Source: Clostridium sp. CAG:343
Lineage (GTDB): Bacteria; Bacillota; Clostridia; TANB77; CAG-508
NCBI GenBank assembly: GCA_000431335.1
Contig: FR888021.1
Span: 1-64,000 of the forward strand
Length of the DNA: 64,000 bases
Direction: 5' to 3'
The notes beneath the pieces are model-generated. The model was given only the letters and a program-made list of their open reading frames with translations, was not told the origin of the DNA and did no database searches. Both the position numbers and the translations under genes were made by a program. This document shows, piece after piece, positions 53,231-62,807 of this stretch. Each line of letters begins with the position of its first letter. Within the stretch, counting starts at the first letter, position 1.

Positions 53231-55837
53231 TTATTTCATTTTTTCTTTTATACGAACCAATGTATTTAAAGCATCTATAGGTGTTAATTCATTTAAATTA
53301 ACTTTATCAATTTCATGTGCAATCTCTGCTAATTTATAATTATACATATCAAATTGACCTTCTACCTGCTTTTTATCTTGTTTTTTTCCTGTTAATATGT
53401 TCTTTTTTTCTAAAGAACGTAAGATTTCATTTGCTTTTTGTGTTACCACTTTTGGAACTCCTGCTAATCTAGCCACATGAATTCCATAGCTTTCATCTGT
53501 CCCACCTCTTACAATTTTTCTTAAGAAAATAATATCTTCTCCTTTTTCTTTAACTGCTATTGAATAATTTTTAATTCCTTCTATTTTATTTTCTAATTCA
53601 GTCAATTCATGATAATGAGTAGCAAATAAAGTTTTAGCTCCACATTTTTGTTTATCTGCAATATATTCCGCTACTGCCCAAGCAATAGATAATCCGTCAT
53701 ATGTTGAAGTTCCTCTTCCTATTTCGTCTAATATAACCAAACTATTAGGTGTTGCTTCTTTTAATATAGTCGCTACTTCCATCATCTCTACCATAAATGT
53801 ACTTTGTCCCATACTTAAATCATCTGATGCCCCTACTCTTGTAAAAATTTTATCTACAACTCCAATATTAGCTGATTCAGCTGGTACAAAACTTCCACAC
53901 TGAGCCATCAAAGTAATTAATGCAACTTGTCTCATATATGTAGATTTACCTGCCATATTAGGACCTGTAATAATAGATAGTCTATTATCTCCTTTGTCTA
54001 AAAATGTATCATTTTCAACAAAAACTCCCTCACCTAATATCTTTTCTATAACAGGATGTCTACCATTTTTTATATCAATTGTTCCTGATGAATCTACTAC
54101 AGGCATGCAATAATTAAAATCTTCTGCAACCTGCGCAAAAGATGTTAATACATCTAAACTTGAAATAACTTCACTCGTTGTTTGAAGTCTTGTTACATTT
54201 TTAGATATTTCTTCTCTAATTTCAACAAATGCATTATATTCAAGATTTATTACCTTTTCCTCTGCTCCTAATATTTGATTTTCTAAGTTTTTCAAATCTT
54301 CTGTTATATATCTTTCAGCATTAGTTAATGTTTGTTTTCTTATAAATCTATCTGGTACTTGATCTAAATAAGATTTAGTTACTTCAATAAAATATCCAAA
54401 AACCTTATTAAAACCAATTTTTAAATTCTTAATTCCTGTCTTTTCTTTTTCTTCTGCTTCTAATTGAACAAGCCATGTTTTTCCTTCTGTTTGTGCTGTT
54501 TTTAATTTATCAATTTCTTCATCATATCCTAATTTGATTATTCCACCATCTTTTATTGTCATAGGTGGATCTTCTACAATTGATTTTTCTATTAATTGAT
54601 ATATATCTTGAAGTTCGTCTAATTTTTCATATAATCCTTTAAGTAAATCTGATTTACAATTTTTCAATATTTGCTTTACTTCTGGCAATTTAAATAAAGA
54701 ATTTTTTAATGTAACCATATCTCTAGCATTAGCATTTCCATAGGCCATTTTTCCCGCAAGTCTTTCAATATCATATACCTTTTTAAGATTTTCTATTACC
54801 TCGCCTCTTAGAATAATATCGTCTTTTAATTCTTTTACTGCATTTAATCTTCTATTTATTTCATCCACATCCACTAGTGGATCATTTAACCATCTTCTTA
54901 ATAACCTTCCTCCCATAGAAGTAGAAGTTTTATCAAGTACCCAAAGTAAAGTTCCTTTTTTAGATTTATCTCTCATTTTTTCTGTTATTTCTAGATTTCT
55001 TCTAGCATTAATATCTAAAGCCATATATTTTGAAAGATTATATATTGTTATTTTATTAATATGATCTAAACTTGTTTTTTGTGTGTCCTCTATATATTGA
55101 ACTAATGCATTTATTGAACTTAATGCTAATTTTTTCTCAGCTAAATTCTCAATTTTTCTTTCATTATTATCTACTACATTAAATCTTAAATTTACATTAT
55201 TTAATTCTTCTGAGAAAAATTTATCATTAAACTTTGTTATATACACATTTTCAAATCTTTCTTTAATTTTGTTCATTTCATCTAAACAATTAGCCATCAT
55301 AGAATTTATTACTAACTCTGATGGTGTATATCTTGCAATTTCATCTAATAATATTGGAAAGTTATTGTTGTCTTTAATTTCTGCAGAATAAAATTCTCCT
55401 GTAGAGATATCACATATGCTTATTCCAAAATATATTCCTGTTTTATATATAGACATAATATAGTTGTTTTTTCTTTCTTCCAACATATTACTCTCAACCA
55501 ATGTACCTGGTGTTACAACTCTAATAACACCTCTTTTTACAATTCCTTTAGTTGTTTTTGGATCTTCTAATTGTTCACATATTGCAACTTTATATCCTTT
55601 GTTAATTAATCTTGAAACATAAATCTCTGCAGCATGATGAGGGATTCCACACATAGGTGCTCTTTCTTCTTGTCCGCAATCCTTTCCTGTCAACGTCAAT
55701 TCTAATTCTCTAGATGCTGTAATTGCATCTTCAAAAAACATCTCATAAAAATCCCCTAAACGATAAAATAAGATACAATCTTTATATTCTTCTTTTGTTT
55801 CAAGGTACCTTTGCATCATAGGTGAAAATTCTGCCAT
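53231..55837 (-). CDS. mutS: DNA mismatch repair protein MutS
   Basis: An 868-residue protein with the mismatch-recognition Phe-x-Glu in LGDFYEMFFEDA near residue 35, the connector and clamp domains, and an ABC-type ATPase (GPNMAGKSTYMRQVALI; DEIGRGTSTYDG; FATHYHELTEL). It starts mismatch repair. No mutL lies next to it in this window. Length is typical. Confidence 0.97.
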   Translation of the reverse strand: MAEFSPMMQRYLETKEEYKDCILFYRLGDFYEMFFEDAITASRELELTLTGKDCGQEERAPMCGIPHHAAEIYVSRLINKGYKVAICEQLEDPKTTKGIVKRGVIRVVTPGTLVESNMLEERKNNYIMSIYKTGIYFGISICDISTGEFYSAEIKDNNNFPILLDEIARYTPSELVINSMMANCLDEMNKIKERFENVYITKFNDKFFSEELNNVNLRFNVVDNNERKIENLAEKKLALSSINALVQYIEDTQKTSLDHINKITIYNLSKYMALDINARRNLEITEKMRDKSKKGTLLWVLDKTSTSMGGRLLRRWLNDPLVDVDEINRRLNAVKELKDDIILRGEVIENLKKVYDIERLAGKMAYGNANARDMVTLKNSLFKLPEVKQILKNCKSDLLKGLYEKLDELQDIYQLIEKSIVEDPPMTIKDGGIIKLGYDEEIDKLKTAQTEGKTWLVQLEAEEKEKTGIKNLKIGFNKVFGYFIEVTKSYLDQVPDRFIRKQTLTNAERYITEDLKNLENQILGAEEKVINLEYNAFVEIREEISKNVTRLQTTSEVISSLDVLTSFAQVAEDFNYCMPVVDSSGTIDIKNGRHPVIEKILGEGVFVENDTFLDKGDNRLSIITGPNMAGKSTYMRQVALITLMAQCGSFVPAESANIGVVDKIFTRVGASDDLSMGQSTFMVEMMEVATILKEATPNSLVILDEIGRGTSTYDGLSIAWAVAEYIADKQKCGAKTLFATHYHELTELENKIEGIKNYSIAVKEKGEDIIFLRKIVRGGTDESYGIHVARLAGVPKVVTQKANEILRSLEKKNILTGKKQDKKQVEGQFDMYNYKLAEIAHEIDKVNLNELTPIDALNTLVRIKEKMK

Positions 55838-55910
55838 TTTTTATTTCCTTTCTTATAATTATATTTTTTAGTTTTTAAACCTAAAATTTTAATAAATCTT
55901 TTTATTTAAA

Positions 55911-57329
55911 CTATTTTAATATCTCACCTTTTAAATACCACATATGTTGTGAAATAATTTTAATATTTATTATTTTGTCAATTAGCTCTTTTGAGCCCTC
56001 AAAAATAACTACTTTATTACTCTCTGTTCTTCCAGATAGCATATTAGAATTATTCTTGCTTTCTCCTTCTACTAATATTTTTTGTGTTGTACCAATATAT
56101 TTTTTATTATTTTCTTCTATCTGACTTTCAACTAAAGCCTTTAGCTTATCAAATCTTTTATGTTTTATATCTTCTGGAATTTGATTTTGCATCTTATCAC
56201 CAGGTGTGCCAACTCTTCTTGAATAAATAAACATATAGACTTGTTCAAATCTTACTTTTTCTACTACTTCTAAAGTATCTTCAAATTCTTCATCAGTCTC
56301 TCCTGGAAATCCTACAATAATATCAGTAGATAATGTTAAATTTGGTATTTTATTTTTCATTTTTTCTACTAAATTTAAATATTGTTCTTTTGTATATTTC
56401 CTATTCATTTCTTTTAATACTTTTGTATTTCCAGATTGAAGTGGTAAGTGAACTAATTTACAAACTTTTTCACAATCTGCTATTGCCTCTATTACATCAT
56501 CTGTAAAATCTTTTGGATGTGGTGATATAAATCTAATTCTTTCAATTCCATCTATTTTATTTATTGCTCTAAGTAATGTAGCAAAAGAATTTACTCCTTG
56601 ATATTCTTCAAATGGAATATTTTTTTCACGCTCAACTCTTAAATATGAATTTACATTTTGTCCTAATAATGTAATTTCTTTATATCCTTCTTTAGCTAAT
56701 TTTTTTACTTCCTCTATAATGTCACGTGGCTGTCTACTTCTTTCTCTTCCCCTAACATAAGGGACAATACAATAACTACAAAAATTATTACATCCATTCA
56801 TAATAGTTACAGAAGCTTTTATCTTACTGTCTCTTTTTATTGGTAATCCTTCATAAATTTTTCCATCAATATCAAGTATATCTTCTAATTTTCTCTTTTC
56901 TTCAATTACTTTATATAAATCTTCTGGAAATTTGTGTAGTGTATGTGTTCCAAATAAAATATCAACAAATGGATAACTTTCTTTTATTTTGTCTGTTATA
57001 TGTTTTTCTTGCATCATACATCCACCAATTGCAATAATAATTCCTTTTTGTTCTTTTAGTCTTTTTAATTCTCCCAATTTTCCAAATAATTTATCTTCAG
57101 CATTTTCTCTAACGCAACATGTATTGAATAATGACAAATCTGCGTCATTTTGTTTTTCTGTCTTTGTATATCCCATTTTTTCTAACATACCACATAACTT
57201 TTCTGAATCATTTTCATTTAATTGGCACCCCATTGTTAAAATGGTATATTTTAAATTTTTATCTTGATTTATTTTTTTTACTTTCTTTATATATTCTTCT
57301 TGTAATTTTATTTCGTTTGATGTGTCCAT
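55911..57329 (-). CDS. miaB: tRNA (ms2i6A37) methylthiotransferase MiaB
   Basis: A 472-residue radical-SAM enzyme: UPF0004 domain with three Cys (TMGCQLNENDSEK, NTCCVRENAE, GGCMMQ), radical-SAM cluster CNNFCSYCIVPYVRG, and a C-terminal TRAM domain (GTTQKILVEGES). It adds methylthio groups to tRNA position 37. It is followed by mutS, a common clostridial arrangement. Confidence 0.96.
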   Translation of the reverse strand: MDTSNEIKLQEEYIKKVKKINQDKNLKYTILTMGCQLNENDSEKLCGMLEKMGYTKTEKQNDADLSLFNTCCVRENAEDKLFGKLGELKRLKEQKGIIIAIGGCMMQEKHITDKIKESYPFVDILFGTHTLHKFPEDLYKVIEEKRKLEDILDIDGKIYEGLPIKRDSKIKASVTIMNGCNNFCSYCIVPYVRGRERSRQPRDIIEEVKKLAKEGYKEITLLGQNVNSYLRVEREKNIPFEEYQGVNSFATLLRAINKIDGIERIRFISPHPKDFTDDVIEAIADCEKVCKLVHLPLQSGNTKVLKEMNRKYTKEQYLNLVEKMKNKIPNLTLSTDIIVGFPGETDEEFEDTLEVVEKVRFEQVYMFIYSRRVGTPGDKMQNQIPEDIKHKRFDKLKALVESQIEENNKKYIGTTQKILVEGESKNNSNMLSGRTESNKVVIFEGSKELIDKIINIKIISQHMWYLKGEILK

Positions 57330-57407
57330 TTAGCCCTCCTTATTTAATCTAAAGTCATTATTTTGCTTTTTTATTTTATTACATTTTGTCGTATTTTGCA
57401 AGAAAAA

Positions 57408-57444
57408 AATAAGGATAAAAGCTTTTTTTACTTTTATCCTTATT
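57408..57444 (-). terminator. Terminator of rpmE
   Basis: A 13-14 bp stem (AATAAGGATAAAAG with CTTTTATCCTTATT) around a short T-rich loop, followed on the minus strand by TTTTTTCTTG. Confidence 0.8.
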
Positions 57445-57450
57445 TCTGTC

Positions 57451-57651
57451 TTATGCAAGACCATATTTTTTCTTAAATTTATCTGCTCTACCTCCAGCTG
57501 TCTCTTGTCTTAAATTACCTGTCCAATATGGATGGCATTTTGAGCATACATCTACTTTTAAATCTTTTTTAGTTGACCCAACTTCTAAAACATTACCACA
57601 TGCGCATGTAATAGTTGTTTGGTTGTATTGTGGTTGTATCTCTGTTTTCAT
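57451..57651 (-). CDS. rpmE: 50S ribosomal protein L31 (zinc type)
   Basis: A 66-residue protein: TTITCACGNVLEVGSTKKD, DVCSKCHPYWTG with the zinc-binding Cys residues, and a RADKFKKKYG end. This is the C+ (zinc-containing) L31 form. Confidence 0.96.
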   Translation of the reverse strand: MKTEIQPQYNQTTITCACGNVLEVGSTKKDLKVDVCSKCHPYWTGNLRQETAGGRADKFKKKYGLA

Positions 57652-57734
57652 CTATGTTCACCTCTTTCTTGACTTAAATAACATGACTGTTTTTTATCAT
57701 AGCATATTTATTAATTTTTTTCAAGTCTTTCAAA

Positions 57735-57896
57735 TTATTTTGTTTGGTTTTTTTCTTCTTGATTATGCATAAATTCTGCTGAATATATCATTTCTTTGTT
57801 TAAAGATAATTTATTTACTAATTTACTCATTATATTAAATACACATGCTATTATTAATATTAGCATTCCTATCTTTTTCCAATATTTTGCAAGCAT
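57735..57896 (-). CDS. Small membrane protein, 53 residues
   Basis: The ATG at 57896 has GGAG about 10 bases upstream. The product starts MLAKYWKKIGMLILIIACVF, one transmembrane helix, then a polar helical tail ending in KNQTK. No homolog is recognised. It lies alone between rpmE and the VanW-like gene. Confidence 0.55.
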   Translation of the reverse strand: MLAKYWKKIGMLILIIACVFNIMSKLVNKLSLNKEMIYSAEFMHNQEEKNQTK

Positions 57897-58039
57897 ATCC
57901 TTTTTCTCCTTTTTTTAGTTTGCATATTAATTATACTTTTATTTTTATAAATTGTCAATATTTGTTTTTTGTAAGTTTTCATTATAAAAAATATATAATA
58001 AATTTATTTTTTTTGGTTAGACTAAAACTGGTGATATTT

Positions 58040-58737
58040 ATGAAGAAAAAAAATTTAATTATATTAGTAATAATTATTATATTTTTAATTGTTGGAGGAA
58101 TTTGCTATTATTTTTTCTTCCAACCTAAAAATAATGATAAAAATAGCTATGATGCTACTAAAACATCAGCAAATAAATCTGAAGAACGGTAACACTTCTA
58201 ATACAGAAGAAATTAATAATACTTCTTCTGGCGAAAACAATAATACACCTGAAAATACTAGTAGTTCATCAACCCCTGTAGAAAAAACGCTTGCTACTTT
58301 TTCTACTAAAATCTATTCAAAAGATTCTGCTAGACAAAATAATATTAAAATTACTTGTAACTCATTAAATAACACAACTGTAAAAAACGGCTCAACATTT
58401 TCTTTTTGTAATACTGTTGGACAAGCTACCTCAGCTAAAGGATATCAAAAAGCTGATATTTTTGATAAAGATGGAAATAAGAAAAAAGGATTAGGCCGGA
58501 GGTAATTGTCAAGTTAGCAGTACTTTATATAATGCAGTATTAGCTGTTTCAAGTCTAGTGGTAACAGAAAGACATGAGCATAGTAATAAGGTTCCTTATG
58601 TACAAAAAGGAAAAGATGCAGCTGTAGCCTATGGTAGTTATGATTTTAAATTTAGAAATAATTCCGGACACGACATAAAAATTACTTGTTCAACCGATGG
58701 AAAAAATGTTACAACCACTTTAATTAGTTTACAATAA
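58040..58737 (+). CDS. VanW-family protein, with two CGG recoding sites
   Basis: A 231-residue protein after two +1 shifts: an N-terminal anchor (about residues 4-28), a Ser/Asn/Thr linker, then a VanW domain (IYSKDSARQNNIKI, GSTFSFCNTVGQAT, GGGNCQVSSTLYNAVL, ERHEHSNKVPYVQKGKDAAVAYG). The ATG at 58040 follows GGTGAT. The first break (CGG TAA, 58187) is in the linker; the second (GGC CGG AGG TAA, 58497) is in the invariant GGG-CQVSSTLYNA motif. Both need one skipped C. Confidence 0.88.
58187..58189 (+). other. First CGG +1 recoding site in the VanW-like gene
   Basis: P-site codon GAA, then CGG, and TAA is the very next zero-frame codon. Skipping C gives GGT AAC ACT and continues the open Ser/Asn/Thr linker. 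Confidence 0.75.
58497..58499 (+). other. Second CGG +1 recoding site in the VanW-like gene
   Basis: P-site codon GGC, then CGG AGG TAA. Skipping C gives GGA GGT AAT TGT, which restores the family's GGG-x-CQVSS motif. Confidence 0.8.
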
Positions 58738-58819
58738 ATTAAATTTTAAAATTTCCCTTTATTAGCATATTAAAAAATATACTAGAATATATTTTTAATA
58801 TCAATTGGAGGGATTTTTT

Positions 58820-60080
58820 ATGCGATTTTACAAATTTTTTATTTCTATTTTTTTAATATTTACTGTGTGTTTTTACATTACAACACCTGTTTTCAGTGAA
58901 GAAACTACTTATGTATGGTCTCCTAATAATAATTCATTAAATGATTCTACGAATGATAATTCTTCACAGATTAAAGAAACTAACTCAGAAGTAAATGAAA
59001 GCAATAGTCTTTCATTAGAATCTGGAAGCGCTATTTTAATTGAGCAAACAACTGGTCAAGTATTATATTCTCATAATGCACATGAACAATTACGTCCAGC
59101 ATCTGTTACTAAGGTAATGAGTATTTTGCTCATTATGGAAGCTTTAGATAGTAATAAGATATCTTTAACCGATTCAGTTCCTTGCAGTGAAAATGCTGCT
59201 TCTATGGGAGGTTCACAAATTTGGCTAGATCCTAGAGAAACTTTAACAGTTGATGAAATGTTAAAAGCTATTTGTGTTAATTCTGCAAATGATTGCGTAG
59301 TAGCTATGTCGGAGTTTATTGCTGGTTCTGAAGAAGCATTTGTTCAATTAATGAATGACAAAGCAAAGGAACTTGGAATGAATGATACTTGCTTTAAAAA
59401 TTGCCATGGATTAGATGAAGATGGACATGTGACTTCAGCATATGATATTTCTTTGATGTCAAGAGAATTATTAGTTAATCATCCTACAATAACAAATTAT
59501 ACTACCATTTGGACAGATACTTTACGTAATCGGAAAATCTAGCCTTTCTAATACTAATAAATTAATTAGAACTTATAAAGGTGCAACTGGATTAAAAACT
59601 GGTTCTACTTCTCTTGCTTTATACAATTTATCTGCTAGTGCTACTAGAGATGGATTATCTTTAATAGCCGTTATTATGAAAGCACCTTCTACTAAAATTA
59701 GATTTTCAGAAGCTCAGAAACTATTAGATTATGGTTTTAATACATTTTCTTTTAAGCAATTTGGAAAAAAAGGTGATGTATTAAAAAATATTTCTATAGA
59801 TAAAGGTGTTCCTTCAAATGTAGATGCTATCCTAGAAACAGATGCAGGTACTTTAATAGAAAAAGGTAAAGATAAAAATATAGAACAAACATTAACATTT
59901 GAAGAAAATATATCTGCCCCTATATCTAAAGGTCAAAAACTCGGTGAAATAACATTTACTCTAGATGGAAAAATATTGTCTTCTATTAATATAGTTGCTC
60001 AAAATAATGTTGAAAAAACTAATTTATTTTCTATGGCTAAAAAAATTTATTATTCTTGGATAGATTTATTAAGAAGTTAA
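58820..60080 (+). CDS. D-alanyl-D-alanine carboxypeptidase (DacF-like), with one CGG recoding site
   Basis: A 419-residue penicillin-binding protein: signal peptide (residues 1-31), a short acidic linker, catalytic SxxK in RPASVTKVMS, SxN in VNSANDC, and KTG in GLKTGSTS after the break, followed by the C-terminal beta domain. It trims pentapeptides in wall or cortex. The ATG at 58820 follows GGAGG. The only lesion is CGG 59531-59533: AAT (C) GGA AAA restores the family's RNG...LSNTNKLI segment. Confidence 0.93.
59531..59533 (+). other. CGG +1 recoding site in the DacF-like gene
   Basis: P-site codon AAT, then CGG AAA ATC TAG. Skipping C gives GGA AAA TCT, the expected Gly before LSNTNKL. Confidence 0.8.
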
Positions 60081-60223
60081 ATCAACTTACAAGTAAAACA
60101 CATACTCGAATATACATATTTCACCAGTTCTTTAATAATTATTAAATTCTTAATGCAAAAAACCGAAACTTAAATCTGTGAAATTTATGTGATTTTTTTT
60201 AAACGATATTTTGTAGTACTTAA

Positions 60224-60266
60224 AAAGTCAAACTTTTTAAGCATTTTAGCTATAAAGTTTGACTTT
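60224..60266. terminator. Bidirectional terminator
   Basis: A 13-bp perfect stem (60224-60236 with 60254-60266) sits between the convergent carboxypeptidase and GerW genes. Confidence 0.75.
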
Positions 60267-60271
60267 AAATT

Positions 60272-60880
60272 TTATTCATCCTCTAATGTTTGATCATATT
60301 CAAATTCATAATTAATATCATTTTCTATTTTATTTTCATTCTCCATTACTTTTTTATTTTCCTCTTCTATTTTTCTTTCTATTTCCTTTTTATCTTCTTG
60401 TTGTTTTTTCATATTTTTGTCATGTTTTCTTTGCATCTCTTTTAATATTTTTTGTGTTTCTTCCTTTTTTGCCTGCATGCAACGATTCATCATATTATTA
60501 GTTTTTTCAATTAAATCTGGCATATAATCTAATAATTTATCTAATGATGATGTATGATTAACCGGCATAAGTTTTACATTATTAGATTGTATAACAAGAA
60601 ACGCAATTGGATTTATAGTAACTCCTGCTCCAGAGCCACCTCCAAATGGCAATCTATATTGAATAGCTTCCTCTTTATCTCTTTTAGTATATTCATCTAC
60701 TGTTTCTCCTTTAAATTCACTACCTCCTGCAGCAAATCCAAAAGACACTTTAGATATCGGAATAATTACAATATTGTTTGAAGTTTCAATTGGTTCTCCT
60801 ATAATAGTATTTACATCTATCATATCTTGTATACTATTCATAGCTGTAGTCATAAGTCCTTCTATTGGATGTTCGTTCAT
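60272..60880 (-). CDS. gerW: Sporulation protein GerW (YtfJ) family
   Basis: A 202-residue protein. The first ~125 residues are the YtfJ core (HPIEGLMTTAMNSIQDMIDVNTIIGEP, IIPISKVSFGFAAGGSEF, LPFGGGSGAGVTINPIAFLVI). A long charged Lys/Glu coiled-coil tail replaces the usual end. It is needed for spore germination in Bacillus. It overlaps the DUF2953-type gene upstream. Confidence 0.88.
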   Translation of the reverse strand: MNEHPIEGLMTTAMNSIQDMIDVNTIIGEPIETSNNIVIIPISKVSFGFAAGGSEFKGETVDEYTKRDKEEAIQYRLPFGGGSGAGVTINPIAFLVIQSNNVKLMPVNHTSSLDKLLDYMPDLIEKTNNMMNRCMQAKKEETQKILKEMQRKHDKNMKKQQEDKKEIERKIEEENKKVMENENKIENDINYEFEYDQTLEDE

Positions 60881-61454
60881 TTTTCTTCACTCCTTCTTTT
60901 TTATTTAAGACATATATTATATTTATAATATGTATCATTTTTATTTCAAATATACCTGAGACAGCTATATTTATAAGATTCTTATTAATATAAACAGGAA
61001 CTATTCTAAATGATTGCTTTTTACTATCTATAATACTTTTTCTGAAGACAATCCCTGTAATAGAAGAAATTATTGCTACCAACAATGCCGTTAGACTAGC
61101 ATTTTCTGTTCCAATATTAATACTTAAATTAATTTTTTTTATATTAATTTTTATCTTTTTCATTACTTTAAATATCTTTTTATCAATTTTACTTTTGTTT
61201 TCAATTATCCTTGTTTTGATAATTTTTGCTTCTTGCTGTAAATTTAATCTTTTTAACTTTTTCTCTGTTAGGATAATTTTAATTATTGTAAATTTACTAA
61301 ATATACGTAATTTTATAATTATCTTATAATCTTCATTCAAATGTTTCTCACTCATAGACGTAAATTTAAAATTGATTATTTCTATTCTTATTTTTGAAAA
61401 AGTTAATATGCAAATAAAAATTATAAAAACAGAAATAAAAAAAAGAAAAACCAA
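60834..61454 (-). CDS. DUF2953-like membrane-anchored protein
   Basis: A 206-residue protein with an N-terminal transmembrane helix and a long basic region. A second hydrophobic patch lies near residues 120-140. The SIRVE/ASLTALLVAIISSITG-type segment and the place directly upstream of gerW fit DUF2953 sporulation-associated proteins. Its last ~47 bases overlap gerW. Confidence 0.65.
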   Translation of the reverse strand: MVFLFFISVFIIFICILTFSKIRIEIINFKFTSMSEKHLNEDYKIIIKLRIFSKFTIIKIILTEKKLKRLNLQQEAKIIKTRIIENKSKIDKKIFKVMKKIKINIKKINLSINIGTENASLTALLVAIISSITGIVFRKSIIDSKKQSFRIVPVYINKNLINIAVSGIFEIKMIHIINIIYVLNKKEGVKKNERTSNRRTYDYSYE

Positions 61455-61536
61455 TATATTCGCCTCCTTTTAGACGATTTAATATTAGTTTTTCCAATAA
61501 TTTCTTTTTTAATCGTTTATTATTTATTTTTTATAA

Positions 61537-62292
61537 TTAATTGGCTACCTTCTTAACTTTCTCTACTGTTATATCACCAAATAATTCTTCTTGAATTGTT
61601 TCTACTTTACTTCTTCTTGATAATTCTAACAATCCAGAAAAAGCTGTTACTACTTCTTGTTTATTATGCTTTTTAATTGAAAATAATTTATTAAACACAA
61701 ATCTTTTTTGTTTAATTAAAACCCTAAACATTTCTCTTACTTTACTTGCTACTGTATAATTGTCTGTAATAGCTATTTTTTCTATATTTTTTGCATTTTG
61801 ATTTATCTTCTCATTATTTTTTTCTACTAAATTTTCATATATTTCTGGTATTATTGCTTCATCATATTTCTTTTCTAATTTTTGTTTTGGTAAATCTATC
61901 TTCTCCTCAAAACCATAATATCTATTAGAAAAAATTATATATTTTTCTCTTAAAACCTTGCTAATTTCCTTGAATTTTTTATACTCTATAATTCTTCTAA
62001 TCAATTCTTCTTCTGTAATTTCTTCTTCCTCTTCTTCTTGTTTCGGTAAAAGATTCTTTGATTTTAAAAATAGCAAAGTAGAAGCCATGACAACAAATTC
62101 ACTAGCTATTTCTAAATTTAATTTTTCCTGTTCTTTTAAAAATTCTATGTATTGATCGGTTATTTCACTTAAATTTATATCATAAATATTCATCTTATTT
62201 TTGTCAATTAAATGACATAACAAATCAAGTGGTCCTTCAAAATTATCTATTTTTATTGCATACTTCTGTGTTTCTAATGCTAATATTGCCAT
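61537..62292 (-). CDS. scpA: Segregation and condensation protein A
   Basis: A 251-residue kleisin: IDNFEGPLDLLCHLIDKNKMNIYDINLSEITDQY at the N-terminus, FVVMASTLLFLKSKNLLP, an acidic linker, and the C-terminal winged helix (VVTAFSGLLELSRRSKVETIQEELFGDI). It bridges the SMC heads in chromosome condensation. The usual neighbour scpB is absent here; a DUF2953 gene takes its place. Confidence 0.92.
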   Translation of the reverse strand: MAILALETQKYAIKIDNFEGPLDLLCHLIDKNKMNIYDINLSEITDQYIEFLKEQEKLNLEIASEFVVMASTLLFLKSKNLLPKQEEEEEEITEEELIRRIIEYKKFKEISKVLREKYIIFSNRYYGFEEKIDLPKQKLEKKYDEAIIPEIYENLVEKNNEKINQNAKNIEKIAITDNYTVASKVREMFRVLIKQKRFVFNKLFSIKKHNKQEVVTAFSGLLELSRRSKVETIQEELFGDITVEKVKKVAN

Positions 62293-62305
62293 TTTCTTAC
62301 CTCTT

Positions 62306-62746
62306 TTACTCTATTGCTTTATTTATATTTTCTATTTTATATCCTTTTTTTAACAAAAACTGTTTTATTTCTTCATGTTCCATTACTGTTGATTTTTTGT
62401 ATATTATATTTTTTGCAGATTTTATTTCATATTCTTCTAATTCATCTTTATTCTCATAAATATAATCTTCTATATATGTTTTACTTAATCCTTTTGATAA
62501 TAATTTATATTTTATTTCTCTTATAGATAAATTTTTTAAAGAAATGAAATTATTTATTGTTCTTTCAATATAATCTCTATCATTAATATAACCGGCTTCT
62601 TTTAAATAGTCTATAATATCATCTAGTAAATTTTCTTCTACTGTATTTTGGAATTTTGTTCTCACTTCATTTTCTGTTCTCTTTTTATATAATATATATC
62701 TTAATACTTTGGTTTTTTCTTTATCAAATTCTTCTACAGTATACAT
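62306..62746 (-). CDS. recX: Regulatory protein RecX
   Basis: A 146-residue all-helical protein with the three-repeat RecX pattern (VLRYILYKKRTENEVRTKF, YLKEAGYINDRDYIERTINNF, REIKYKLLSKGLSKTYIEDY). It modulates RecA filaments. It lies 61 bases downstream of recA and just upstream of scpA. Confidence 0.85.
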   Translation of the reverse strand: MYTVEEFDKEKTKVLRYILYKKRTENEVRTKFQNTVEENLLDDIIDYLKEAGYINDRDYIERTINNFISLKNLSIREIKYKLLSKGLSKTYIEDYIYENKDELEEYEIKSAKNIIYKKSTVMEHEEIKQFLLKKGYKIENINKAIE

Positions 62747-62807
62747 ATTTCACCTTTCATTTATTAGAGTTTATGTTTTAAAAGTACAGTAGTACAATTT
62801 TTAATAT

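Noticed and set aside
57845..58192. A longer N-terminus for the VanW-like protein
   Set aside because: The frame is open upstream of 58040, but GGTGAT and a typical signal-anchor begin at that ATG, and the upstream part overlaps the control region and the small membrane protein gene on the other strand.
24404..59533. The extra C before GGA as a systematic sequencing error
   Set aside because: CGGA occurs many times in other phases (AAC GGA, GAC GGA, TGC GGA, TTC GGA) in intact genes with no extra base. An error depending on local bases would not respect the reading frame. Raw reads should still be checked.
24109..60080. The six frameshifted genes as ordinary pseudogenes
   Set aside because: Each has only +1 breaks, all at in-frame CGG, with no other damage. 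Random decay would give breaks of both signs at many codons.
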